Part shown: positions 40,716 to 55,840 of the stretch, one piece after another | Numbering within the stretch: the first letter of the stretch is position 1 | Layout: each line of letters opens with the position of its first letter | Source of the DNA: Vanilla planifolia | Lineage: Eukaryota; Streptophyta; Magnoliopsida; Asparagales; Orchidaceae | Reading direction: 5' to 3' | Assembly: GCA_023846275.1 (NCBI GenBank) | Contig: JAIUJO010000186.1 | Location: 368,221 to 432,220, forward strand | Length of the DNA stretch: 64,000 nucleotides | Translations under genes and position numbers: made by a program | Notes under the pieces: model-generated | Told to the model about the DNA's origin: nothing | Databases searched by the model: none | What the model saw: the letters and a program-made list of their open reading frames with translations, nothing else

Positions 40716-43700
40716 GTGGCCAATCATTGATTAGCATTACACTTGTTGTCGTTTGCATCTTGGAATGCCACTTTTTTGTATTATTCTACTCATTTCCTAA
40801 AATTGTTTTGTTTTATTTGACATTATTTCTATGAAACTCGAATTCTACACTCTTGTGACGTTATCAATATTTGATTAAGATATATTACATTGCTATAATT
40901 TAATTAGTTTTAGTTTTAACATCTATTTAATTAAAATGGAAACAAAAATTAAAATTACATATGTTTAGATTTTTTTTCCTAACTTTTATTAATTCATAAT
41001 GTGGTGTGATAGAGATGAAAAAAATCGTTCGACTTAACTCAATGAGCTATGTCAAATTAAAAATTTAATTTCATATTTTAAAAAAAGTTGTATTGTTTTT
41101 GTATGTTTTATGAGACATTTTTCATATATTCTTTGATGATGAAGGATGTTAAATTTGATATACTTTGAATCTTAGATTGCAACATTCTTGTACATTTTAC
41201 TTCATTTCTTTAAAACATTGGCTTATGATTGGCTATATTATTATGTTACTAAAATTCTCCTCTCATGTGTCATTTACATTGCATTAATTTCATAATATTT
41301 AATTACCTAAATTTATGTTAATCCTAAACTACATTTGATCGAAATGAAATAAACGTTGTTAGACTTGTCTTTATGAGCTCTTTAAATTAAGCACTCCTTT
41401 TTGCATTTTTAAATTTCTTAATTTTCCTTTGTTTTTGAATCCTTTATAATACATTTTGACTTTTACCATATTTAATGATCGAGAATGACACTTTATCTTC
41501 TTAGCATTTTGTAATGTAACTTTCTGGTACAATTTATCGAATTTCTTTAATCTTTTTCTGTTATTTTGCTATATCTCATCCTAACTCTAAATAAAACCTC
41601 ATTTGACCTTTTCATTGCATTGGTTAGATTTTATTTAGCTAAACTAATTTATCTTATTTCAGCTTTAATATGTATATATTATTATTATTATAATAAGAAC
41701 TTATTATTATTTAGCATATTAACAAAAGTTATTTGAGGTAGCAAAAATTTTTTTTCAATCAACTAAAAGCAAGCATCACTGAACTTTTCTCAATGAACTT
41801 TATAAAATTAAATAATCATTTTATATTTAGCAATTTTTTATTTTTTTATTGTTTATGCATATTTTATTGAGCTTTATAATTTCTCCCTTGTCGATAATAA
41901 AGGATTTTAAACTCGATTTTTCTAATATCTTTATGTAACTTGCTACTATTCTTTACCTCATTTGTTGAAAAGTTTTTCTTGGATTTGTTTATTTTGCTAT
42001 GAAATGCTCATTATCCACTTCTATGTTCTTTACAATGCATTCAAATTATTATGTTACATTGCTCTTGTTTATCTGACTTTAGCTTTCATATATATTTACA
42101 AAATATATAAATAGTAAATTTTTACTATTTTAGCTTATTTTCTTAAGTGATTAATAATAATTCATAGTAATTCGAACTTAGGTAAAATAAATATGAAAGA
42201 AAAATCATTAGCATCATTTTAATGAGTTCAAATTAATTCAATATTCCTTTTATATTATCAAAAAATTTAATTTACAATTTTAGCTTATATTTGTAGGCTT
42301 TTTATATGTTCTCATGTTAAGGATTGGGTAAGTTATGCTTGTTGATCTTAGTGTGATTGAATTGTATTTTCTCCTACGAATGATTTCATTTCTTCAAATA
42401 TTTTGCTTAGATTTTATTACATTTCTACAGTGGTCGAATTTCTCTCTCATGTGGCTATTACATCACTTTAATATTTCTATGTATCATTGCTTAAATTTAT
42501 CTTATTTAATCTTTAGTGCATTTATAGTTAATTCTAAAATAATAATTATTTATTATGAAAGATTAGTTAATTTTTTAATTAGGAGTAGATTCAAGTGAGG
42601 AATGATGGAGATAAGGCAAATGCCATTGGAATCACCTAAACAAGCTTTATCCAGTTAAATAATAATTTTTATATTTTGAAAGAAAATTCAAGGTTTTGGC
42701 AAGCTTTATGAGACATTTTACTTTGTACGTAAACTAGCAATTAATTATTCTTTTGCGATGTAATTTATATCATGGAACACAACTTTCAATTATAGTTTAT
42801 GTAATTTTTTAAAATGTTTCCCTTTGATTCGGTATATGACTACGTAACTTAAAATCTGTCATCACATGGCCATTACATCACATTGATTTGGTAATTTGTA
42901 GTAATTTCAAATGAGGTCTAACTGAGGTTAAACATTCATAGTAGAACTTGTCATGATAAGATCTATCTAATTAAATATTGTTTTACATTTTCATATGCTA
43001 AATTGTTTATGGTTTTTCTATTGTTTATGAGACATTTTGACTGATACAAAATTTCTCTCATAATTTACCTCATTTTTTCAAATTTTTTTATTCAAATTGT
43101 TTATATTATAATGACTTTCTAAATCTCCTCTCATGTGATATTTACGTCAATTTGATTTGGTTATATTAAATTTCTCTAATTTATCTAATTTCTACATTAT
43201 TTTATATTTTGTTTACATCAATATAATAATCAATAATTTTTTATTTTAATAAAAATTTTTATATCTTAGTAGTCTTAATTGATGTCTCATTAAAATGAAA
43301 CATAAGTTGTTGTACACATCTTAATAGGATTCACAAAATAAAATATTTATTAATTTATGTTTTGCTAAATACCTTCTTTTTATGGAGTTTGGCTTGCTTT
43401 AAAAGGAACTTTCATTTCTGCCTAATTAAGAAAAAGAGACTGTTACACTCAACTTCATAGTATCATATATTACATCTTTCTCATAAAATGTTTCTTATTT
43501 TATCAAATTTTTCTATTTGATTTTGTTAACGTAAATCCCAATATGATCTTGTAAGACCTTCACATAATTTTTATTTGGTTATAATCGATTGATTCAATTT
43601 ATCTCATTTAAGCATTAATATATATATCTACTTATTTTTAATATAATAATTTTTTATAATTTATGTTTAATTACATCATTAATTATTCATAATATTAGTA

Positions 43701-46700
43701 GAAAAAAATCATTTAACTTGACTCGACAAGCTATATCTAATGAAATATCCATTTATATATTTTTCTTTATATGCCCTTTTTAAATCTAATTAAGGATGTT
43801 GTACTCAATCTCCTTATTTTTTGTTTTCCATGTCTTTGAAACAATTTATCTCATTTCTTCAAATTATTCACTTTTACTTGGTTATATTTTTATGCGACTA
43901 TATTTCTACACTTGTGTGACTCACAGATATTCTGAATTGCTTATATTAAATTAAATAAATATATCTTGTTCACTTTTAATATATTTACTTAATATTAAAA
44001 TATTAATTTATTGTTATTTATGTTTGTTTACTTTGGTAATTCATATTAATTCTAAAGGAGGTATGATGGGGATGAAACAAATGTCGCAAGACTCGTTTGA
44101 GCTAACACTACCAAATTAAAAATTTAATTTAATATTTTAAGTTATTTATTTTATATTGGTTTTACATGTTTTATGGGGTCTTTTACTTCAAATTTATTTC
44201 ATGATTTGGAATGTTAGACTTTATCTCTTTAGTATCTTAGAGTGCAATAATCTCATACATTTTACACATTTCTTTAAATTGTTTGGTAAGATTATTTTTC
44301 CTTAATTCTCCTTCATTTAATAGTTAGGTTACCTACATCTCATTTTATTGTATTCCATCGACTTATATTTTTTTCATTTTTATTTTATGTTTACATTATC
44401 TTAATTTTGTAATTTAAACTTACGTATTATTAATATAATATTTCCCATTATTCCAATTGATGTATATTCAAAATGAAAACAAACATTTTTTTGCCTCATC
44501 TTAGTGAATGGTATCTAAGTAAAAATTTATTTTAATATTTTTAAAGTATTTTCCCTAAAGTTTTAGTCATTTTTATGAGACTTTTTATTTTAGCTAGTTT
44601 TATGTTATAGAGAGTTAGCCTAAAGTTCTTTTGTATTTGGGAATGCAACATTTCTAGCTAAATTGTCTCATTTTTTAGTGTTTTTACTTTGATTTGATTA
44701 TTTTACTATGAAACACCAAATCTTTTCTTATGTAACATTTATAAAGAATTGATTGTCTTATTTTGTCTTACTTAAATATATCATATTTCATTTTAATTAT
44801 ATATCAACCTAATATTAAAATATTAATATGTTGCAATTTAGCTGTATATAATTTCTAATTCAAAAAAATTTCAAACGATAATCATCAGGATGAAACAGAT
44901 GTCATTAGACTCATCTCATTCAATAATAACCACATAAATAAACGTTCTAGTATGTTTTTAATATTCCATTTTCTATGGTATTGTTATGCTTTATAACATA
45001 TTTCAATTTATACTTGGTTTATAAATAAAAGATATTGTGTTTGATCTCCTTGATATTTTTTAGTACACTTTGCCTTGAAATTTACGATATTTCTTATACT
45101 TACTTCTTTGATTTTTTTTATTTTGTAGTACAATTCTAAATCTATTATTATGTGACCTCTATATTGTACTGATTAAATTTTGTTACTTTGTTTGAATTCA
45201 TACAATTTCAAAATTAATATATATTAGCTAAACATAAAAGTAAAAGTTTGTTGCAAAATATGCTTGCTTAATTTTTTAGTTAGTAATAATTCTAAGCTAA
45301 ACCAAGTTAACATGAGACAAACATGATTGTACTCACCTCGATAAGTTATATCATATTAGATAATCAGTTTAGCTTTTTAATTGTTTTTTTTCTTGGGTTT
45401 TTTTATTTTATGAGGCATTTTGAATCATACCCAAACTGATGATCTAGAATGTAATAGTCGATATTCTTAATCTCTTGGAAGTTAAATTCCGCATATAATT
45501 TGCCATGTTTCTTCAATGTTTTATCTAATTTGACTACATTTCAATGTAACTCTTAATCATCTCACATCTTTCTTTTACATTGCTTCAATTTTGCTATTTT
45601 ACATTGCTTCAATTTATTTAATTTTAGCATTATTATATATTTACCTTATTAAAATATAAATGCAATTATTTTTTCTTCTCTACTTTCTTAAATCATAGAA
45701 ATTCAAGACAAACGAATACAAAGTCTAATTTAGTATTTATTTTTATATTTTTAAATATTTTAATTTTTTTTTGTTTTGGCATAAATTATGTGATATTTTT
45801 ATTTGTGCCTAACTTTCTAATCCAAGAAGTTACACCTGACCAACATGAAATCTTAGAATACAAATTTACTTATTTCTTAAAAGTTTTCGCTTTAATTTTT
45901 TTATGTTACCAAATTTTTCTTCTAGTGTGACCTTTACATTGCTTTAATTCAATTATATCAATTTTTTAATTTCTTTATATCACATTGTTCTAATTTATCT
46001 CATTTTAGCTGAAAAATATAACTTCTTGTTATTGAAATAATTAATTATTTCTTCATGTCTAATTATTCTGGTAATTTGGGTAATTCCCAGTACGTTTCAG
46101 CATAAACATAAAAAGATCATGTCTCACTTTTGAAAAATTATCTAATTAAAAAAAATTAAATTAATATTTTTAAATATTTCATTTTTTATTATTTTTACAT
46201 TTTTACTAGAAAATTTGTTTCATAGCCTATGAAGATTATAATATTTGTTTTGTTATGTTGCATTGCTTGAATTTATCTCATTTGAACATTATTATATAAT
46301 TAATTAATATTGAAATAATATTGTATTCTAAATTAAGCTAATTTATTTGTTTAATTTGTAGAAATTTAAACTCTACAAAAACATTGTTTGACTTGTCTAA
46401 ATGTGCAAAAATAAAGAAATATTCATTTAATGTTTTAAAATGCTTCATCCTTTTTATTTTTTTATTTTTCTATAAGACATTTTGATTCATACCAAATTTG
46501 ATTACTGACAGTAATACTTTTCATCATCTCACTATTTTGGAATGTAACTTTCTTGCACTATTTATAACATTTTCCCAAACGGTTTTGTGTTAATTTTCTT
46601 ATAACATAATGTTACTTGAAATCCCTTATTGTTTGACCTATACAATGCAGTTATTTAGACGTATTATATTTTTTTAATTTAACTAATTTAAGATTAATAT

Positions 46701-49700
46701 ATAAAAATTTAACAGGAAATTGATAATACATTTTTATTTATATTTATTTCCTTTTATAATTCATAGTAATTCTAAATGATATCTAATAGAGAAAAAATAG
46801 ACATCATTAGACTTATATCAATAAGCTATAAAATTAAAATATTCTTTTTTAGATTGATATATATTTAATTTTTTTTTGTTTAGGAACATTTAACTACACA
46901 TTTTTTTGTACTTTATTTGATGATCAAGGAAATTATAGTGGACCCTTTTATTATCTCGAAGTAGAACTTTACCTTCCAATTTATGCCATTTCTTAAATTG
47001 TTTTCGTTCATTTTGTGATATACAATGTAACTCAAACTCTACTATTATGTGACCCCCGCACTCATTGACTTAGTTTTTTACATTATTTTAATTTTAGTTA
47101 ATTTTATTACTTTGTTTTGATTTAACTTATTTGAGGTTTACCATATATTTCATTAATATGAAAAGTATATTTTTTATTTTTAGTGTTTATTTACTTTCGT
47201 AATTTATATATCCCAATTGAGGTCCAAGCAAGATAACACAAACTTCATTCAACTCAACAAAATGAGTAATATCATGCTACAAATTCATCATATTTTTAAA
47301 TACATAATTTTTGGTTGTTTAAGCAAAAACTTTTTATTTTTATGTGATTTCATAATCTAGAAAGTTTTAATCAAACTCCTTAGTATCTAGAAGGGAATGT
47401 TTTTGTGCAATTTATCTCTTTTTTTCAAATTTATTTGCTTTATTTGCTTACATTATTATGTATCTATGAATGTCCCTTTGCATTACCCTTACATTTTTTT
47501 GATTTTATTGTATTATAATTATTTAGTTTGTCTCATTTAAGATTTAACACATTTCTTCTTGATATTAAAATAATGTTATATTTTTATTAAATTTTATTTG
47601 TGCATATTTAATTTTATAATTTTTAGTAATTCATGACATGGTATAATCAATATGAAAAAAATGACAATCATCTCATCTTAATGAGCTTAATCTTATTAAT
47701 ATTTTATTTTTAATATTTTAAAAAAATATTTTCTATTATTTTTAGGAGTTTGAAAAGACATTTTAATTCACACATAATTTGATGATTAAAGGTATTACAC
47801 TCGATCTACAATGTGTTTTGCAGTGCAACTTTAAGATAAAATTAATTTTATTTTTTCATAGTTTTTGCTATGATTTGCTTATCATATAGCTGTTTAATTT
47901 TTTTAATTATAGCTTTATTGTATATTTAACTAAAATTAAAATTATTATTTTTAATTATTTATGTATATCGATTTAAAATTTTCTTATTATTTTCAAAGAA
48001 GGTTCAATCAAAAGGAAATCAAATTCACTCAACTTCCCTCACATAGTCCATCAAATTAAATATTCAGTTTCATAATTTTTGATTTTTTTTTGTTTTCACA
48101 CACTTTTTGAGACATTTCAATTCATATAAGATTTTATGATCAAGGATATTTCACTTGATTCTTTTAAAAGCTTGGCATGCAAGCCAAATTTTTTTATCTT
48201 ATTTCATCAAACTTTTCATTTTTTTCATATTATGTAATCTACATCTCTACTCATGTTACTTTTACATGGGTTTTATCTAGCTATATTTACATTGCTTGAA
48301 TTTATCCCTTTTTAGGTTTTGTATATATCAACTTAATATTAAAATATTAATGAATTTTTTTTTTCTTAATTAGTTTAATAATTGATTATAATTTTAATCA
48401 AGGTCATGATGAAATTAACATTATTTTTTTTCCAAAATAAGCTCATTCAAAAATTATTAATTTCTATATCTTTAAAAGATTTCTTTAATAATGTTTTAGT
48501 ATGCTTTACATGTTATTTTGAATTGTACTTCATTATGTGGTCAAGTATGTGATAGTTGATTTTCTTAATATCTTAAAATGTAACTGATCTATAATGTTTG
48601 TCATTTGTTTGGATTTTTTTACTTTTATTTCGTTTAGTTTCTATGAAATACTTATTCTGCTTTAGTATGACTTTTACATATTTCGATATTGTTAAATTAC
48701 TTTGCATCAATTTATGAAATTTTGGCTTTAATAAGATGGTTCATATAATGATAAAATAATTAACAATTTTTCAAGATTAATTATTTTTGTGTTTGACAAG
48801 CATGCTAAATGAGGATTAGTGAGATGAAGCAAATGTCATTGGATTTGTCTAGACTAGCTCAATAAAATTAAATGTATTTTTTATATTTTAAAACTAATTA
48901 TTTTTTTTTTTTATACAAGTTTTATAAGACATTTATTTTGCACCTAATTTAGTGATTGAGGATATTATACTCCATCTGGTTGTTGTGTTGGAAAGTAAGC
49001 TTTCGATTTATAGTATATTTATTAATTCTAATTCTCCTCCCATGTAACATTTATATTGGTTTGATTCATTTAAATTATATTGTTTCAATTTATCTCATTC
49101 AAACTTTATCATATATTATGTTAATAATAAGATAATAATTTATTCTTATTTTTACTTTTTTTCTTTAGTACCTAATTTTAAATAGAAATGACAAATATTG
49201 AAAAGAAAATAAATGTCATTAGACTGGTCATAATGAGTTATACCTAATTAAATATTGATTTTTATATTTCTGAAATTTTTCATTTTACAATATATTTGCA
49301 TGCTTTACAATTAATTTCAATTATACTTAATTTGTTGATTCAAGATGTTACTCTCAAATTCTTAATTATCATAGAGTGTAACTTTACCATATACTTTATC
49401 ACATTTCTTAAATGTTTTGCTTTGATTTCATTATATTAAATATTTATAACTAATTTAATGATTAGGAATATGTCACCTTTGTTTATGATTTCTCATTTTC
49501 CGTATTTTTTTACTTTTATGCAGTGGTGTTGCTATCTAACACCAAATCACATCTCATGTGACAATACATCACTTCGATTATTAAAATAATGATTTTAAAA
49601 ATTTATTATTTTACTTTTCTAAAACATAGTAATTCTGAAGATGGTCATATATAGTAAAACAAGGACCATTAAACTTGTATTAATGAGCTCTCTCAAATTA

Positions 49701-52700
49701 GATTTTGTTTTGATAAATTTGTTGAAATTTTACTTAGATTTAATGAAGCTCTATGAGAAATTTTCATTTATACCTAATTTGATGACAATGGATGTTACAC
49801 ATTCTCTCCAATATAATTCAATCTAACTTAATATTAACTTTTCTCATTCCTTAAATTTTTTTGTTTAGTTATATCACTTTGTAATCAAAATATTCCTCCA
49901 TGTCAATAACCTTTACATCAATTTTATTTAGCTATATTATATTGCTTCACTTTAACTCAACTATAACATGTAACTACCAGATATTAAAATAATAAAGTAC
50001 AATATTTATGATAATTTTTTTTATATTTCATAGTAATTCCAAATGAGATCTTATCAAGATGAAATAAACAACATTAGACTCACCTTTTTATGATTTACCC
50101 AATTAAATATTCATTTTTACATATTTTAAAACTTTATTTTTTTATAGTTTCGGTTTGCTTTTGTGAGGCATTTTGACATGTAGCTTATTTCATGATGAAG
50201 TTGTACTCAATCTTTTAGTACCATGCAATGTAACATTCCATCAAGATTTATCTCATTTTTTTAAATTTTTTTCTTTGATTTTGTTATATTATTATGATCC
50301 TCTTATTCTACTCTCATTTGACCTCAATATTTCTTTTATTTTGCATTCTCCATTCCATATTTTCATCTTAATTTAGCTTTGTTATATTTTTAATACTAAA
50401 AAGTTAATTTCTTTATTTTTGCTTTCTTTTCTTGTTGAGAATAATGGAAAATGAGGTTTGATGGAGATGAAAAAAGTTAATAGATCAATCTTAAGGATGG
50501 TGATTAAAATAAATTTTTGTAATATATTTTTAAATATTTACGTTTTATCATTTTCACATTATCTATGAGACATTTTGGTTCGTACCAAATTTGGTGATCA
50601 AGGATATAGCTTCACATCTCATGGTGAAATGGTGATGAAACAAAAGCCATTGGATTCATTTAAATGAAGGTCATAAAAATAAATATTTTCTTCTACATTT
50701 TGAATTTTTTTTATTTTTTATCATTTTCTCATGATTTATAGGTCATTTTTTTCGTACCTAATTTGATGATAAAGGATACTGTCTTAAATCTCCTAAATTC
50801 CCCTTAAAGTGGATTTCTTACAAAATTTCTTTCATTTCTTAAAATTGTTTATTTTAATTTCATTGTCTTACTTTGAAGCCACACCCTTTCAAGTCCTGTG
50901 ACCTTTTCATCACTTTGATTTCTTATATTTTTTTCCTTTAATTTAACTTATTTTATTTAAATATATATTTATTTAATGTTAAAATAATCATTTTATATTA
51001 TATATATTGATTGTATTTTAATAATTAATAATAATTTGAAAGAGGATTGATGGAGATAAAACAAATTATTTTAAACTCATTTTATAGGGTTTATCAAATT
51101 AAATAGTTATTTTTATACTTTTAAATTTATTTTTATCAAAAGTTTTTGGCTTATATTATGAAACACTTCATTTTGAACCAAATTTAACAATTGAGGATGT
51201 TATTCGAGATCTCCTTATTCTCTTCGAATGTAACATTTCTATAAAAGTTTTCTCTTTTGTTAAAATACTTTTCCATTTATTGGTCACAATACCACCTAAC
51301 TCCAAATCACCCATCGTTTGACATTTTTCGTTTCTTTAATTTTTTGTGTCATATTGTTCCAATTTTTATATTTCACCAAAAATATATATTTGCTTAATAT
51401 AAAAATAGTATTGGAATTTTGTATATGATTATGAACTTTTTTAAATCATAAAAACTTCAAATAAGCTCTAATTAAGGTGAAATATGAATGATTAGACTTA
51501 TATCAATAAGCTCTATGCAAATAAAATTCTTTTTTATATTTTAAAATGTTTTATTTTCAGAATTTATTACATATTTTAGAAGTCATTTTGTTCAATACTT
51601 AGTTTGATAATCGTAGATATCACTGTGGATCGCCTTATTATATTGAAATTATATTTTCCCATATAATTTATCAAATTTCTTGAAAAGTTTTACATTGAAA
51701 TTGTTATATTTTTTTTCAACTCTAAAAATTATCTAACAGTAACATTACATCACATTCATTGTGTTATATTAATTTGCTTCAATTCATCTAATTTCAATTT
51801 TAATGTATATTTGTGATTTATAGTAATTATATAATATTATACAAATCTTGGTCATCTTTATCATTTTAAATATAAATTTTTTATTTTTTTAAAATATTTT
51901 TTTTAAGAACTTTAAGGGAGTTTTATTATTCATTTTGATTTATAAATGATTTTTTTATTAGTGATGTTGCACTTATTTGTTTTGTATCCCAAAATACAGT
52001 TATTTCATACTTAATCTTCTTTTTTTAAAATTATTCCTTTTTATTTCGTTATATTAGTGCAAAACTATAATTCTACTCTCTTATGCCTTTATAATGCTCA
52101 GATCTTGTTATGTTAAATCTCTTAAATTCATCACTTTTAGTTCTATAATTTATTTGCTAATTAAGAAAATAACAATTTCTTAATATTTATGCTTACTTTC
52201 TTACTTAATTTCCAATAATTCTAAACGAGTTCTAATCGAAATGAAACAACTATGGTTGAAGTTTTCTCGAGAAGCTCTAATAAATTAAATATTGTTTTTT
52301 TTATAGTTTTAAATATTTTTTTGGTGGTTTGGTAAGCTTTATGATTGATTTTAATTCACACATAATTTTATAGTTGTGGATGATACCCTTGTTCTATTTA
52401 ACTTCTTGGAATATGTCTTTCTCATAAACTTTATCTCATTCATTCAAATATTTCACTTTTATTTGATGATATTATTATGAAACACTAATTCTCCTCTCAT
52501 ATGACCATCATAATGATATGATTTTATTATAGTATAATTCCTTGATTTTTCTTATTTCAGATTTTTTATATATCTACTAAAGGGAAACAATTATTATTAT
52601 TTATTCTTATTTTATTTGGAAATCCATACTAATTCCAAGAGGGCTATGATCGATGTGAAGCAAATATCATTGGTTTTATCAAAATAAGATCAAATCAATA

Positions 52701-55700
52701 TAATATTCTTTATAATTTTTAAAATAACTTAATATGTAAAGTTTTTGCATGATTTATGAGAAAATTTTGATTAAGTTTTCATGTTGATGATTGAGGATAC
52801 TATGTAAAATCTCCATAGTAAGTTAAAAAGCGACATTCTCGTAAATTTTATCTTATTTCTTCTTATATTTAAATTTTATTTGGTTATGTTATATTTTATA
52901 ATTTTTTTATTTTAATCTTTAATATATATCTAGTAATTAATAAAAAAATAATTACTTATTATTTATTTATTTTCTTAATTTGCAACAATACTAAACAAGA
53001 TCATATGGAGGTAAGATAAACATTGTTTTACTTTCTTTGACAAACTATTTAAAAATAAATATTTTTTTTATATTTTGAAACATTTTAATTTCTCATTTTT
53101 ATCACACTTTATGAGACATATTTAATTTTATATGATTTGGTGATGATTGAATTTGTACTAAATCTCCTTAATTTTATGGAATACAACTGTCCACCATAAT
53201 TAATTGCATTTCTTCAAATTCTTTACATTGATTTTATTATATTATTATGTCAAACTAAATTTATTATTGCATTACTTTTATGTTCAATTGATTTAATTCT
53301 ATTATTGTGAAAAAAATTATCAATTTTTTAAATATATATTTTCTTTGTTTTGACATACTAGTTCAATGTTAGTTTAGGTTAATTTATTAAATTATAGTAA
53401 AATTAAATTAGGTTAGATGAAGACAAAACAAACGTAGTTTCACTCATCTTTATGAGCACTATGTAATGAAATATTCATTTTAATAACTTAAAATATTTTA
53501 TTTTAAAGACTGTTGACATGCCTTGTGTGATATTTTATTTTAGAATGAAAATTTCTTGTACAATTTACTTCAGTTTTTCAAAATGTTCTCTTTGATTTCG
53601 TTTATTATCATTGAATTCTATATTTTTTGAAGTGTGAACATTTCATTGCTTTTATTTTAGTGTGATTTTTTTCGTCAATTTATATCATATTAAATTTAAC
53701 ATATATTTGCTTTAAAAGATAGGTTGATATCATTTCTAAATGAGATATGACAAAGACGAAACCAATGCTGATGAACTAGTCTCTGTGAGCTTTATTTAAT
53801 TAAGTATTCAATTTTATAGTTAAAATTTATTTTGATTATTTTAGCCTATTCACTAGCCATTTTGATTCTTAATTCAATGACCAAATAATGTCAAATTTAA
53901 TCTCCTTAACATCTTTGAATGTAATGTTCTCATACAATTTACTTTATCCCCTCCAACATTTATATTTGTTTTAATTATATTACAAAGAAGTTTTAATTCG
54001 CCTCAAATATGACCTCAACATCCTTTCAATTTTGTTATATTATGTTCCATTAATTCACTTAATTAATTCTTTATTATACATTTACTTAATAATAAAAAAT
54101 AATGTATCATTTTTTATGCCTTTTTAATTCAATAATTCTTTTAAATTGAGAATGGCTCCCAATAGAAACAAAGCAATTTCATTTCTATCAACTATATAAG
54201 CTATACCAAATTAAATATTTATTATTATATTTCTTAAAATATTTTATTTTCTTTGAAATTTGTTAAAAACTTAATGGTCGAGGATTTTATATTCAATTTT
54301 CCTTTTATATTTTAATATAACTTTCTAATACAATTTATCTTATTTCTTAAACTTATTTAATTTGGTTTGCTCTATCTAGCTATAAATCTTTATTAAAGTT
54401 CACTTCATATTTCTTTTCTTTGGTTGTATTAAATTTCTATAATTTATCTGATTTGTGCTTTAAAGTATATCTACTCAATATTGAAATAACAATTTATTAT
54501 AATTTATTTATAATTTTTTGGTAATTAGCAATAATTAAAAAAAATGATAAAGATGAAACAAACTTCATTGGACCTAGTTCTATATTTATTATGTAATGAA
54601 ATATTCTTTTTTATATTTTTAAAATTTTATTTTGTTTTTAAATACTTTACTGGTCATTTTGATTCACATTTGAAATAATGATGAAGATGCAATGCTCAAT
54701 CTCCTTAATATGTTTGAGTGCGACTTTCCTGTAACATTTTCTCACTTGAAATTTTTTTTATTTGGATTATCATTATATTGCCATGAAACTCTTATTTTTC
54801 CCTTGTAAAACTTTTACATCCTTTTATTTTGTTATATTACAAAACTTCAATTTAGTGTAATTAAATTTTGTTATATATTTACTTAATTTTAAAGTAATAC
54901 TTTTCTATTACTTATATTTAATTATTTTACTAATATATTGTGTTTTAAAACATGGATAGATGGAGATGAAACAATGGCCGTTGGAGTCATCTCGATGCGT
55001 CCATCCAACTAAGTATTCATTTCAATATTTTTAATATTTTATTGTCTTACGATTTGATTTACTTTATGAGATATTTTATTGGTACCTATATTTAACAATC
55101 AAGGATGTATACTTAATCTTTTTAGTATATTGGAATATTGTTGTCCCATTTCTTTAAATTTTTAACTTCTATTTGATTAAATTACTATGTAATTTCAAAT
55201 CTTTTCTCATCTGACATTGTTATAGCCTTTATTTTTTTATATTAAATGGATTCAATTTATCTTAAATTAGCTGTAATATATAAGTATTTAATATTTAAAT
55301 AATAATAAATTATTATTCATGTTAATTTAAAATTCTATTTAGAAAGAATTCCAAAGAATATCTGATGTAGAAGAAACAAACATTGTTACACATCTCTTAA
55401 TGAGTTATTTCGAATTAAGTACTCATTTTTTACTTTCCAAATATTTGTTTTATAATATTGGCAATTTATATAATACTGTCAGGTTATATTAAAACACTTC
55501 AATTTATCTAACTTTCAATTTTAGTATATATTTATTTATTTTATATTAAAAATAAAATTTATTATTATTTTTTTTAATTTAATTTAATAATTAGTTGTAA
55601 ATCAAAATGATGTTTCATGGAAAAGAAACAAACATTATTGTGCATGTATTAAAGAGCTCTATTTAATTCAATATTCTATTGTCTAAGATTTTTGCATATT

Positions 55701-55804
55701 GTATAAGCCATTCTATTTTGTAGTTGATTTAATGGCTGTGTATGTCACAATAGATCTCCTTAGTATCTTTTATTACTATTTTTCTATACAATTTATCTCA
55801 TCTC

Positions 55805-55840
55805 TTTTAATATTTGACATTGAAGACATGTAAAGGTTAC
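55805..55840. other. Orientation switch 5 (minus to plus)
   Basis: Minus-orientation CAATTTATCTCATCTCTTTT is followed within about 25 bases by plus-orientation ATGTAAAGGTTACACTATTG, the counterpart of ATGTAAAGGTCACATGAGAG. The intervening part of the monomer is missing, so the switch coincides with a deletion. The breakpoint is near 55822. Confidence 0.65.

Larger units (their letters stand above)
36151..55822 (-). repeat. 415-bp satellite block, minus orientation (about 47 copies)
   Basis: This is the longest block. Minus-strand dyad landmarks lie near 36501, 36911, 37700, 38010, 38298, 38693, 39111, 39517, 39919, 40311, 41035, 41365, 41785, 42212, 42630, 42943, 43315, 43717, 44091, 44502, 44908, 45331, 46390, 46815, 47250, 47670, 48040, 48850, 49225, 49680, 50080, 50490, 50650, 51080, 51490, 52260, 52670, 53030, 53440, 53775, 54190, 54570, 54990, 55400 and 55650. 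The interval from 40311 to 41035 is long because of a foreign insertion (see 40430-40715). The block begins near 36150, where a plus copy ending TAAAGTGTGCTAAATCC meets an inverted copy reading TTTACAAGGCTTTTCAATC. No gene was seen. Confidence 0.85.
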
